Source of the DNA: Comamonadaceae bacterium ALPHA2B
GTDB lineage: Bacteria; Pseudomonadota; Gammaproteobacteria; Burkholderiales; Burkholderiaceae_C
DNA: 64,000 nucleotides
Direction of reading: 5' to 3'
Assembly (NCBI GenBank): GCA_005503065.1
Contig: SCOE01000003.1
Span: forward strand, 1 to 64,000
Under the pieces are notes generated by a model. It had not been told where the DNA came from. It searched no databases and saw nothing but the letters and a program-made list of their open reading frames with translations. Position numbers and translations under genes: made by a program. Position 1 is the first letter of the stretch. Every line of letters begins with the position of its first letter. Shown one piece after another: positions 26,374 through 34,909 of the stretch.

Positions 26374-28086
26374 ATGCGCGCGGCGCTCCGCACCACCCTG
26401 GCCGCCGGGGTTGCCCTGGCGTTGGCCGCCTGCGGCGGCCGTCCCGATGCGGGCGCGAGCCTGCCCCGCCTGGCTGCGGCTCAGCCGGGCGCGCTGCAGC
26501 ATTGCGCCGACCTGGCGCGCGGCGCCCTGCCTGCCGGCACGCGCCTGACGCGGGTCGAATCCGTGGCGGCGGGCACGGTGCAGGCCGGCGGCGCGGCCGT
26601 CGCCGTGCCGTCACACTGCCTCGTGCAGGGCCAGCTCAACGAACGCACCAGCCCGGTCGACGGCCAGCGCTACGCGATCGGCTTCGAGCTGCGCCTGCCC
26701 GAGGCCTGGAACGGCCGCTTCCTGCACCAGGTCAACGGCGGGCTCGATGGTGCGGTGGTGCCGGCCATGGGGCAGATCGGCGGCGGCGCGCCGACGCACA
26801 CCGCCCTGCAGCAGGGCTTTGCCGTGGTGAGCTCCGACGCCGGCCACAGCGGCGCGCAGAACCCGCGCTTCGGCCTCGACCCGCAGGCGCGGCTGGACTA
26901 CGGCTACAACGCCGTCGCGCAGCTCACGCCGGTGGCCAAGCAGCTCATCGCCTCCGCCTACGGGCGCGGCCCGGACCGCTCGTACATCGCCGGCTGCTCC
27001 AACGGCGGACGCCATGCCATGGTCGCCGCGGCGCGCCTGCCGGGCGAATACGACGGCGTGCTGGCCGGCAACCCCGGCTTCCAGCTGCCGCGCGCCGCCG
27101 TGGCGCAGCTGTGGGGCGCGCAGCAGTACGCGAAGATCGCGACGAGCCGCACGGCAGCAGGGCAACCCGACCTGCAGACCGCGTTCACGCCGCAGGAGCT
27201 CACGCTGGTGGCCGATCGCATCCGCGCACGCTGCGACGCCCTCGATGGATTGGCCGACGGCATCGTCGGCGACGTGCAGGCCTGCCAGAAGCAATTCGAC
27301 TTCTCGCGCGACGTGCCGGCTTGCACCGGCGAGCGCAACGGCCAGTGCCTCACGCCGGCGCAGAAGGACACCCTCACCCGCGTCTTCGCCGGCGCGCGCG
27401 ACGGACGCGGCCAGTCGCTCTACAGCGCCTTCCCGGTCGACCCGGGCCTCGCGGGCCAGGACTGGCGCGACTGGAAATTCGCCTCGCCCGGCACGCGCGA
27501 CGCGGCCGCCGTGGCCTTCATCTTCAGCACGCCACCGCTGGCCGACCGGGCGCAGGGCCTGCCCTTCGCGCTGGGCTTCGACATGGACCGCGACGCGCCG
27601 CGCATCGCCGCCACCGACGGCACCTACCGCACGTCGGCGCTGGATTTCATGCGGCCGCCGGCCGGCGATCTGTCGGCGCTGCGCCACCGCGGCGCCAAGA
27701 TGATCGTCTACCACGGCACCGGCGACGGCGTGTTCTCGGCTTCGGACACCGCACGCTGGTGGAGCGAGCTGGACGCCGCGCAGCGAGGCGGCGCACCGGC
27801 GTTCGCGCGCTACTACCCGGTCCCGGCCATGAACCACTGCCGCGGCGGCCCGGCCACCGACCAGTTCGACCTGCTCTCCCCGCTGGTCGCCTGGGTCGAG
27901 CAGGGGCAGGCGCCCGTGGCCGTGACGGCCCGCGTACGCGGCGTCGGCACGCCGGTGCCCAACCCCGAGGTGCCGGCCAACTGGTCGCCGCAGCGCAGCC
28001 GTCCGCTGTGTCCCTTCCCCCAGGTGGCGCGCTACCGGGGCGGCGACATCGAGCGGGCCGAGAGCTTCGCCTGCACATCGCCCTAG
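26374..28086 (+). CDS. Tannase/feruloyl esterase family lipoprotein
   Basis: A 570-residue exported esterase of the tannase family. The signal peptide ends in a lipobox (LAAC, Cys20), so it should be anchored on the outside of the inner membrane or the outer membrane. The CS-D-HC catalytic arrangement is visible: AGCSNGGRHA (Cys208, nucleophile Ser209), Asp in YHGTGDGVFSASD, and His in MNHCRGG. It would hydrolyse feruloyl or galloyl esters and supply free acid to Fcs. It starts five bases after the binding-protein stop. Confidence 0.9.
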   Translation: MRAALRTTLAAGVALALAACGGRPDAGASLPRLAAAQPGALQHCADLARGALPAGTRLTRVESVAAGTVQAGGAAVAVPSHCLVQGQLNERTSPVDGQRYAIGFELRLPEAWNGRFLHQVNGGLDGAVVPAMGQIGGGAPTHTALQQGFAVVSSDAGHSGAQNPRFGLDPQARLDYGYNAVAQLTPVAKQLIASAYGRGPDRSYIAGCSNGGRHAMVAAARLPGEYDGVLAGNPGFQLPRAAVAQLWGAQQYAKIATSRTAAGQPDLQTAFTPQELTLVADRIRARCDALDGLADGIVGDVQACQKQFDFSRDVPACTGERNGQCLTPAQKDTLTRVFAGARDGRGQSLYSAFPVDPGLAGQDWRDWKFASPGTRDAAAVAFIFSTPPLADRAQGLPFALGFDMDRDAPRIAATDGTYRTSALDFMRPPAGDLSALRHRGAKMIVYHGTGDGVFSASDTARWWSELDAAQRGGAPAFARYYPVPAMNHCRGGPATDQFDLLSPLVAWVEQGQAPVAVTARVRGVGTPVPNPEVPANWSPQRSRPLCPFPQVARYRGGDIERAESFACTSP

Positions 28087-28097
28087 TTTTTTCTTAA

Positions 28098-28154
28098 GCC
28101 GAATCGGCCTGTAGCGCCCGCGGGACGGGCGCAAGCAGCTATCAAATCAATAGC
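28098..28154 (-). repeat. GCTAT-N7-ATAGC repeat, copy 4 (full)
   Basis: Full element in reverse orientation: GCCGAATCGGCC tail, GCGCCCG-CGGGACGGGCGC hairpin, then the palindrome GCTATCAAATCAATAGC at 28138-28154. It ends four bases before the acyl-CoA dehydrogenase ATG, so it occupies the whole ribosome-binding region of that gene. Confidence 0.85.
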
Positions 28155-28158
28155 ATCC

Positions 28159-29868
28159 ATGGATTACCAGCCGCGCCCCGACGACATCCTGCCCCTGCTC
28201 CACGGCGTACTCGGCGCGCCAGCGCAGTTGCAGGCGTTGCCGCCCTTCGCCGAGGCCGATGCCGACCTGCAGGCCCAGGTGCTCGAAGAAGCCGGCAAGT
28301 TCGTCGCCGAGGTGATCGCGCCGCTGAATCGGGCGGGTGACGAGACCGGCTGCCGCTTCGAGGCCGGCCGCGTCACCACGCCCCCCGGCTTTGCCGACGC
28401 GTATCGCGCCTTCTGGCAAGCCGGTTGGCCGGCCCTCTCGGCCGCGCCCGAAGACGGCGGCCAGGGCCTGCCGGCCGTGCTCGAGGCGGTGCTTTACGAA
28501 TGGCTGGCTGCGGCCAACCACGGCTTCACCATGGCGCCCGGGCTGCTGCACGGCGCCTACGAATGCCTGCGCCACCACGGCAGCGACGCCCTCAAGATCC
28601 GCTACCTGCCCAAGATCGCCACCGGCGAATGGTTGGCCACGATGTGCCTGACCGAGGCGCACGCGGGCAGCGACCTGGGCCGCGTGCGCACGAAGGCCGT
28701 GCCACAGGCGGATGGCAGCGTGCGCCTCGACGGCAGCAAGATCTTCATCTCGGGCGGCGAGCACGACCTCACCGACAACATCGTGCACCTGGTGCTGTGC
28801 CGGCTGCCCGATGCGCCACCGGGGCCGAAGGGCCTGTCGCTGGTGCTGGCGCCCAAGGTGCTGGACGACGGCACGCGCAACGCCATCCACTGCGAACGCA
28901 TCGAGGAGAAGATGGGCCTGCACGGCAGCCCCACCTGCGTGATGCGCTTCGACGCGGCGACCGGCTGGCTGGTGGGCGAGCCGGGCCAGGGCCTGGCGGC
29001 CATGTTCGTGATGATGAACTCGGCCCGGCTGCATGTGGCGCTGCAGGGGATCGGTCTGCTCGACGCCGCGTGGCAAAAGGCACGGGCCTACGCCGACGAA
29101 CGGCGGCAGATGCGAGCGCCGGGGGCCACCGGCCCGGACGCCAGCCTCATCGCCGAGCACCCCGCCATCGCCCGCATCCTCGACACCCAGCGCGCGTGGA
29201 TCGACGGCGCACGCCTCATCGCCTACCGCACGGGCCTGCAGCTCGACGTGGCGCGCCACCACCCCGACGCCAAGGCGCGCGCGGCCGCGCAGCAGTGGTG
29301 CAGTTATGTCACGCCGGTGCTCAAGGCCGCCTGCACGCAGCAGGCCTTCGAGGGCGCGAGCGCGTGCCTGCAGGTCTTCGGCGGCCACGGCTACGTGCGC
29401 GAGTGGGGCATCGAGCAGGTCGTGCGCGACGCCCGCGTGACCATGATCTACGAGGGCACCAACGAGATCCAGGCCATCGACCTGCTGGTGCGCAAGGTGC
29501 TGCCCGATGCGGGTGCCGGCTTCGCCCGCACGCTGCTGGCGCTGCGCGACGAGCTGGACGCCTCGCGCGAGAGCGACGCCGATGCGCAGCGCCGCTTCGC
29601 GCAGCTGCGCTACCTCACCACGCAGCTCGCCATGGCCGCGCAGGCCGCGCCGCGCCTGCCCTACGAGGTGGCCGACGACTACCTGCGCATCGTGATGCTG
29701 GCGATGCTGGCCTGGGCCTGGTGCCGCATCGAGGCCGCGCCCGGCGCCACCGCTGCGCAGGCCACGAGCGCGGCGGCCTTCCGGCGCTGGGTGCTGCCCG
29801 AATTCGAGATGCGCGCGGGCATCGTCAAGAAGGCCTGCGAGTCGGTCATCGCGCCGGTGGCGGGGTGA
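28159..29868 (+). CDS. Acyl-CoA dehydrogenase, candidate dihydro-phenylpropenoyl-CoA dehydrogenase
   Basis: A 569-residue flavoprotein acyl-CoA dehydrogenase. TMCLTEAHAGSDLG and KIFISGGEHDLTDNIVHLVLCR form the FAD and substrate region, FGGHGYVREWGIEQ is the C-terminal FAD site, and the catalytic base is Glu432 in MIYEGTNEIQ. The length is that of the long DmdC/FadE5-like group with an extra C-terminal helical domain. Within this cluster it could desaturate phenylpropanoyl-CoAs (dihydroferulate, phloretate) to enter at the hydratase. Its start codon follows a repeat and lacks a recognisable ribosome-binding site. Confidence 0.88.
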   Translation: MDYQPRPDDILPLLHGVLGAPAQLQALPPFAEADADLQAQVLEEAGKFVAEVIAPLNRAGDETGCRFEAGRVTTPPGFADAYRAFWQAGWPALSAAPEDGGQGLPAVLEAVLYEWLAAANHGFTMAPGLLHGAYECLRHHGSDALKIRYLPKIATGEWLATMCLTEAHAGSDLGRVRTKAVPQADGSVRLDGSKIFISGGEHDLTDNIVHLVLCRLPDAPPGPKGLSLVLAPKVLDDGTRNAIHCERIEEKMGLHGSPTCVMRFDAATGWLVGEPGQGLAAMFVMMNSARLHVALQGIGLLDAAWQKARAYADERRQMRAPGATGPDASLIAEHPAIARILDTQRAWIDGARLIAYRTGLQLDVARHHPDAKARAAAQQWCSYVTPVLKAACTQQAFEGASACLQVFGGHGYVREWGIEQVVRDARVTMIYEGTNEIQAIDLLVRKVLPDAGAGFARTLLALRDELDASRESDADAQRRFAQLRYLTTQLAMAAQAAPRLPYEVADDYLRIVMLAMLAWAWCRIEAAPGATAAQATSAAAFRRWVLPEFEMRAGIVKKACESVIAPVAG

Positions 29869-29929
29869 TGCGACCGACAGGGAAGGTCCCTGCGCCGGCG
29901 CGCGCCGCGCTGCGGTAGGCTTGTCGGCA

Positions 29930-30418
29930 ATGCCCTCGACGCTCCCTCGCCCGCGCCCGCGCGCCAAGCCCGCTTCCACCGAGGCAGGCAACGACCGCCT
30001 CGACAGCCACGTGCTCGAAAGCCTCGTCGGCTACAACACGCGGCGTGCCTTCCTCGTCATCGGCGCCGTGTTCGCCGAGCGCATGGCGGCCTACGGGCTC
30101 AAGCCGGTGGATTTCTCCGTGCTCTCGTTGCTGGCCCACAACCCCGGCGCCACCTCGCGCCAGCTGTGCGCCAAGCTCGACATCCTGCCGCCCAATTTCG
30201 TCAACATCGTCGCGGCCATGGACCGCCGCGGTTTGATCGAGCGCAAGCCGCACCCTTTCGATGGCCGCGCGGTGGGCCTGCACCTCACGGCCGCGGGCGA
30301 AGCACTGGTCAAGGAAGCCGAACGCGCCGTGATCGAGCTGGAGGCCGAAGCCAGCAGCAAGCTCACGGCGCGCGAGCGGGAGACGCTGATCCGGCTGCTG
30401 CAGAAGATCTACCTGTAG
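29930..30418 (+). CDS. MarR family regulator, candidate phenylpropanoid repressor
   Basis: A 162-residue winged-helix regulator. The MarR core is GATSRQLCAKLDILPPNFVNIVAAMDRRGLIERKPHPFDGRAVGLHLTAAGEALV split over helices and wing (about residues 65-125). In other bacteria MarR proteins (FerR/FerC, CouR, PhdR) repress hydroxycinnamate genes and are released by the aryl-CoA thioester. It closes the island 61 bases after the dehydrogenase. The palindrome at 21796-21824 is the probable target. ATG 29930 is chosen over a TTG three codons earlier. Confidence 0.88.
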   Translation: MPSTLPRPRPRAKPASTEAGNDRLDSHVLESLVGYNTRRAFLVIGAVFAERMAAYGLKPVDFSVLSLLAHNPGATSRQLCAKLDILPPNFVNIVAAMDRRGLIERKPHPFDGRAVGLHLTAAGEALVKEAERAVIELEAEASSKLTARERETLIRLLQKIYL

Positions 30419-30525
30419 CGGCAGGCTCCGTGTCAGGGCCGGAGTTCGTGCCGGCAACGCAACGGGTCGGGTGCCTCGCCTTTTTTGTGCACCCGCATTG
30501 AAAACGAACGTATTAGACTGAGCCG

Positions 30526-31971
30526 ATGGCCACGACGGTGCTGTCGGAGCGTGAGAACGAGTCCTGGGACTTGGGCGATCAGCGCTGGTCGCGCGATCCG
30601 GCCACGGGTGCGTTCGAACTACTCGGCTATCGACAGCTCGGCACCCCGGGCGCCGCGGCCGATCCGCTGGATTGGGCCGGCCTGGTGGGCGCCCGGCTCA
30701 GCCAAGACCCCGCGGACTGCGCCGGCCGACCCCTGGCGCTCTTTCCCGGCGAGTTCTGCTATTCGCCCACCACCGGCCAACCGCTCGCGGCTGCGCCTCA
30801 TCGGGGCACCGAGGTCTGGCTGCCTCCCTTCGGGGGCGAACGCGACGGCGCGCAGCGGCTGCAGGGCCTGCGGCTCACCTCCGCTCGGCTGTCGCTGCCC
30901 GGCAGCCTCACCCCCGAAGCGAACCCCGACGACGAACTGCCCCCGCCCTGCGAAGGCCCGTGCCACTTCATCGTCGCGGCGTTCTCGGCCTGCGAATCGC
31001 GCCTGGTGGCCCTGGACGTCGCACGCGGGGCGCTGCACCAATGGCTGCCCCACTCGCGTCGCTGGGCCGACCTGGCGCCCGTGGGTGAGGCGAGGCTGGG
31101 CCCCAGCGCGCTCGGCGACGACGCCTGGTCCCTCGCGGCGCTGGAGCAACAGGGCACGCTGCGGCTGTTCCTGCCCAGCGACGACGGCCTGGCCGTGGTC
31201 GGCATCAACCTCCTGGCAGGGCACTGCGAGGTGCACACGCTGGGCTCGGCCTGTGTCGGCGCGCCGGTGCTGTGGCGCGGGCGGGTGCACGTGCCCATGC
31301 TCGATCGTGAAGGGGTGGTGTTCGTGCAGGCGGTCCGGCCCGACGACCTCGCCCTGGAGCGGATGCCGGTGAGCGGGCTCGACCCGGCGGCCCACCGCTG
31401 GCTGCGGCCGGTGGCGGATCCGCAGCACATCGTCTGGATGGGATCGCGCGGCCAGTTGCTGGTGCGTGCCGAGCCCGCCGGGACGGCTGGCGCGGCGTCC
31501 TTCCTGTCCTGGCCTCCGGGCGTTTCGCCGCGCTTCGACCTCGGCGGCCCGAGCCTCGCGGCCGGCCGACTGTGGCAGCCCTGCTTCCTGCGCGACGCGC
31601 AGGGCGGGCGGGTGGTGTCGGTCCAGCTGGGTGCGGCCGGCCCGGCCCTGCGGGACCCGGCCGGCGACGACACCGACGAGGACGACGACGAGAGCACCGC
31701 GGCCAGGGAGCGCAGCGCGATCCTGCTGGCCTCGACCACCAGCTCCGCCACCCTGCGTGCGCGCCTGGACGATGCGCGGCGCGTGAGCAGCGGCTTCGGG
31801 ACGAAGGAAAGCTACCTGACGACGTTCGAGCTGGCCGGGGAAGACACGGTGGCCTTCTTCGCGGCGCGCCTGAGCCGCCCCTGGGCGACGCAGGCCTTTC
31901 TCTATGCGGGGCGCCTGTACCTCCACCATCCCGAACTCCCCGTGCTGCCAGGCTGGCAGTGCGCCGCCTAG
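30526..31971 (+). CDS. Conserved large soluble protein of unknown function (possible beta-propeller)
   Basis: A 481-residue protein I cannot assign. It has no signal peptide or membrane helix. It contains repeated short strands rich in Leu, Trp and Gly, such as RLVALDVARGALHQWLP, GPSALGDDAWSLAALEQQGTLRLFLPS and GAPVLWRGRVHVPMLD, which suggests a propeller-like or beta-sandwich fold. An acidic run (DDTDEDDDES) follows near residue 385. Its stop lies two bases before the zinc-ribbon gene, and the TAXI gene follows 24 bases after that, so the three genes look like one operon. Possibly a sensor or scaffold; this is a guess. Confidence 0.7.
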   Translation: MATTVLSERENESWDLGDQRWSRDPATGAFELLGYRQLGTPGAAADPLDWAGLVGARLSQDPADCAGRPLALFPGEFCYSPTTGQPLAAAPHRGTEVWLPPFGGERDGAQRLQGLRLTSARLSLPGSLTPEANPDDELPPPCEGPCHFIVAAFSACESRLVALDVARGALHQWLPHSRRWADLAPVGEARLGPSALGDDAWSLAALEQQGTLRLFLPSDDGLAVVGINLLAGHCEVHTLGSACVGAPVLWRGRVHVPMLDREGVVFVQAVRPDDLALERMPVSGLDPAAHRWLRPVADPQHIVWMGSRGQLLVRAEPAGTAGAASFLSWPPGVSPRFDLGGPSLAAGRLWQPCFLRDAQGGRVVSVQLGAAGPALRDPAGDDTDEDDDESTAARERSAILLASTTSSATLRARLDDARRVSSGFGTKESYLTTFELAGEDTVAFFAARLSRPWATQAFLYAGRLYLHHPELPVLPGWQCAA

Positions 31972-31973
31972 CC

Positions 31974-32705
31974 ATGGCCGCGCTGCCGCTGGACCTCGAA
32001 CCCGCACACCGGCCGTTGACGCGGGCGTGCGGCCATTGCCTGCACGTGCTGCAGGGGCCGGTCGCGTTCTGTCCCTACTGCGGCACGCCGGGCGAGTCGT
32101 CGCTGGCACCAGCAGGGCGCGCGCTGGCGCCATCCGCCGCGGTGCCGATGCCGCCCCTCGTGTCGCCCTCGTCGCCCACGGCGGATGCCAGCGTCCCAGG
32201 CACGCCCGCACCCGTTTCACAGCCTGGCGATCCGCAGGCGCCGGCACGCCGGCTGGTGATCGCCCTCACGGCGCTGGTCGTGGCGCTCGCCGCGGTCATC
32301 GTCCATCTCGCCTGGGTCGACGCACCGCCCGAGCCCGCTGCGGCGCAAGGGCCGAGCCGGCCGACGCAGGCATCCGGCACCCAGGCACCGTCGCCACAAT
32401 CTTCAACTGCACCGCCCGCACCGCCACCTGCGGCGGCATCCCCTGCGCCGCTGGTTCCGCTCACGCCCGCACGGGTGCGCGCGCCACCGCCGTCCTCGTC
32501 CGCCGAGCTGCCGCCACCGGCCGCGGCGGCGAATCCATCGCCGCCCGCCGCAGCGCCTGCACCGCCCGCTCCGGCCTCGATCCCCGCCACCGCACCGGAG
32601 CCGCCGCCGGGTGCCGAACCTTTCGCAGGCCCGCCGGCATCGGCGCCCGCCGCCTGCCCCGGCGCCCTGGCAGCGCTGTCACTGTGCACACCCGCGGGCC
32701 GCTGA
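31974..32705 (+). CDS. Zinc-ribbon single-pass protein with long Pro/Ala-rich region
   Basis: A 243-residue protein. Residues 19-36 form a zinc ribbon (CGHC...CPYC, Cys19/22/33/36), residues about 93-115 one transmembrane helix, and residues 116-225 an extreme Pro/Ala/Ser-rich tract that should span the periplasm. The C-terminus is ACPGALAALSLCTPAGR, whose A-C-x9-C pattern recurs at the end of the next protein. Orientation would place the zinc ribbon inside and the tail outside. No enzymatic domain; a tether or adaptor is the natural reading. Confidence 0.75.
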   Translation: MAALPLDLEPAHRPLTRACGHCLHVLQGPVAFCPYCGTPGESSLAPAGRALAPSAAVPMPPLVSPSSPTADASVPGTPAPVSQPGDPQAPARRLVIALTALVVALAAVIVHLAWVDAPPEPAAAQGPSRPTQASGTQAPSPQSSTAPPAPPPAAASPAPLVPLTPARVRAPPPSSSAELPPPAAAANPSPPAAAPAPPAPASIPATAPEPPPGAEPFAGPPASAPAACPGALAALSLCTPAGR

Positions 32706-32729
32706 ACGAGAGAACAGGAGACACACCCC

Positions 32730-33812
32730 ATGCGAACCGACTTCCTCCTCGCCGCCCTGCTCCTGTTCGCGGCCACGACGCTGGCGGTCGCCGCGCCCAC
32801 CCGGGCGCAGTACAAGATCGTGACGGCGTCCAAGACCGGCACCTATATCCAGATCGGCCGCGACCTCGCGCGCTACGTGGCCGAGCCGGCCGGCTTCGAT
32901 CTGGAGGTGCTGGAGTCCAAGGGCTCGGCCGAGAACGTGAACCGCATGCGCTTCGAGCCGGGCGTCAAGCTGGCGCTGGTGCAGTCCGACGTCTACCAGG
33001 CCTTCCTGGACGAAGCCAAGGCCGGCAACGCCGACGCGGCCAACATCATCCGGCCGCTGCGCCTGCTGCTGCCGCTGTACGACGAGGAGATCTACTTCGT
33101 CGCCCGCGCCGATTCGCCGCTCGAGTCCATTCACCAGATCAAGGGCAAGGCGCTGGGCGTCGGGCCGCTGGGCAGCGGCACCGCGCTGAGTGCGCGCACC
33201 CTCTACCAGCTCATGTTCGGCGAGCCGCTGGCGCCTTCGAATGCCCACTACCTCAGCAACGAGGAGGCCCTGGCCAAGCTCACCGTGGACAAGAGCATCG
33301 ACGTCGCGATCATCGTCGCCGGCCAGCCGGCCAAGCTCTTCGCGGACATGAAGCCCGAGGCGCGCAACTACATCAAGATCCTGCGGCTCGACGAGAGCGC
33401 ACCTGAAACCGCACGTGCCAGGCGGACCTACTTCCCCGGCACGCTGCGCGCGTCGAGCTACCCGTCATGGCTCGCCAGCGACATCCCCACGCTCACGGTG
33501 AAGGCCTACCTCGTGTCGTACGACTACGCCCTGCAGTCCACCGTGGGCAGCCTGCGGCGATTCGCCGACTCGCTGTGCGCCAACTTCGACCGCCTGCAGG
33601 CCGAGGGACATCCGAAGTGGAAGCAGGTCAAGCTCGAGCTGCCGCCCCTGCAGCGCGGCTGGCTGTACTACCCGCCGGTGGAGAGGCAATTGCGCGCCTG
33701 CATCGCCGAGCGCAGCGCACGGGCGCCATCGTCGTCCTTGCCGCCCGCGGCCACGCCGAGCCTGCGCGCCTGCACCGAGCAGGAGCGGGTGCTGGGCATC
33801 TGCCGGCGCTGA
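32730..33812 (+). CDS. TAXI family TRAP-type solute-binding protein, orphan
   Basis: A 360-residue periplasmic receptor with a signal peptide (residues 1-21). The TAXI core is clear: YKIVTASKTGTYIQIGRDLARYV, ALVQSDVYQAFLDEA, GKALGVGPLGSGTALSARTLYQL and the late YDYALQSTVGSLRRFADSL. No TRAP permease (DctQ/DctM) is nearby. After the binding fold a Ser/Pro linker leads to ACTEQERVLGICRR, an A-C-x9-C tail like the one ending the preceding zinc-ribbon protein. AGGAG precedes ATG 32730. Possibly a sensor input rather than a transport receptor. Confidence 0.85.
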   Translation: MRTDFLLAALLLFAATTLAVAAPTRAQYKIVTASKTGTYIQIGRDLARYVAEPAGFDLEVLESKGSAENVNRMRFEPGVKLALVQSDVYQAFLDEAKAGNADAANIIRPLRLLLPLYDEEIYFVARADSPLESIHQIKGKALGVGPLGSGTALSARTLYQLMFGEPLAPSNAHYLSNEEALAKLTVDKSIDVAIIVAGQPAKLFADMKPEARNYIKILRLDESAPETARARRTYFPGTLRASSYPSWLASDIPTLTVKAYLVSYDYALQSTVGSLRRFADSLCANFDRLQAEGHPKWKQVKLELPPLQRGWLYYPPVERQLRACIAERSARAPSSSLPPAATPSLRACTEQERVLGICRR

Positions 33813-33830
33813 GCGAGCGGCGGGCGCGGC

Positions 33831-34772
33831 TCACATCCCCTCGCCGGCCACGCCGGCATCGACCTCGCTGTCGGCCGTGCGCAGGCAGTCGAGCATTGCC
33901 GCCACCGCGGCGCGGTTCGCGCCGGCCACGTTCCAGTACATCGACACCGAGCCGAAGCCCGACAGCCGCAGCGGCAGGATGCGCATGGCCCCGAGCCGCG
34001 CGAAACGCTGCGCCGTGCGATGCGAGGCGATGCCGACCATCGGGCTGCTGTTGAGGAGGGTCAGGTTCACGGCCACCGAATTCGATTCGACGTGGTCGCG
34101 CGGCAGGTGCTGGCCGGCCTCCGCGAGGGCCGCTTCCAGCGCGTTGCGGATCGGCGTGCCGCGCGGCCACACGACCCAGCGGTAGTCCATCAGGTCGGCC
34201 CAATCCAGCGCCGCGCGCTTGAACAGCGGGTGCTGCGGCCGCGCGACGAAATGCAGCGGCTCCATGTAGAGCATCTCGGCGCGCACCTGCTCGTGGTGGT
34301 GCTCGCTCGTCGTGCGTCCGACGACGATGTCGAGTTCGCCATGCGCGAGGCGGTTCATCAGCAGGTCCATCGTGCTCTCGACCAGCCGCAGCTGCGCGCG
34401 TGGCATGCGCTGCAGCAGCTTGAGCGTGGCCAGCGGCACGGTGTCGGAGGCGGAGGCGCCCGAGGTGCCGACCACGACGAGGCCGCTGCCGCCCGCGCGC
34501 AGCGCCGCCATGTCGTCGCGCGCGGTGTCGAGTTGCGCCTCGATGCGGCGGGCATGCGCGATGAGCGCCTCGCCGTGCGCGGTGGGGTGCAGTCCGCGCG
34601 CATGTCGCTCGAAGAGCGGCAGGCCGATGTCGTCCTCGAGTTCCCGGAGCCATTTCGACAGGCCGGGCTGCGTGGTGTGCAGCTCCTGCGCCGACTGGCT
34701 CATGTTCCCGGTGCGCGCCAGGCTCAGGAGCAACTGCAGGTGCCGCAGGCGCAAACGCTGGGTCCAATCCAC
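33831..34772 (-). CDS. LysR-type regulator of the gentisate operon
   Basis: A 313-residue LysR protein: the N-terminal helix-turn-helix (residues 10-60, with NMSQSAQELHTTQPGLSKWLRELED) and a periplasmic-binding-fold effector domain. It resembles the GbpR/galactose-binding-protein-regulator subgroup. It starts at GTG 34772, with AAGGG eight bases upstream, and diverges from the gentisate dioxygenase gene over 137 bases, the standard layout for a LysR activator. An aromatic inducer such as gentisate or salicylate is likely but not shown. Confidence 0.9.
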   Translation of the reverse strand: MDWTQRLRLRHLQLLLSLARTGNMSQSAQELHTTQPGLSKWLRELEDDIGLPLFERHARGLHPTAHGEALIAHARRIEAQLDTARDDMAALRAGGSGLVVVGTSGASASDTVPLATLKLLQRMPRAQLRLVESTMDLLMNRLAHGELDIVVGRTTSEHHHEQVRAEMLYMEPLHFVARPQHPLFKRAALDWADLMDYRWVVWPRGTPIRNALEAALAEAGQHLPRDHVESNSVAVNLTLLNSSPMVGIASHRTAQRFARLGAMRILPLRLSGFGSVSMYWNVAGANRAAVAAMLDCLRTADSEVDAGVAGEGM

Positions 34773-34806
34773 GGGTTAACCCTTAGAGCAATACTTTTTG
34801 GCGTAT
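34773..34806. promoter_or_regulatory. Palindromes in the LysR/gentisate dioxygenase intergenic region
   Basis: A perfect palindrome GGGTTAACCC (34773-34782) abuts the LysR start codon, and ATAC-N8-GTAT (34791-34806) lies beyond it. The second resembles a LysR T-N11-A box with one extra spacer base. Both fit sites for autoregulation and activation. No clear -10/-35 pair is visible. Confidence 0.4.
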
Positions 34807-34909
34807 GGACGAGAAGAAATGATGATTTTACGGAGCATGTCTCGCATCGAATAATGGCCGCACGCCCCGGCAACCCTGCGCCGGCACCCAGAACAGCTGG
34901 AGACTGAAC

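Noticed and set aside
30480-30525. Promoter for the three-gene unit using TTGAAA and TATTAG
   Set aside because: The two hexamers are only seven bases apart, so they cannot act together.
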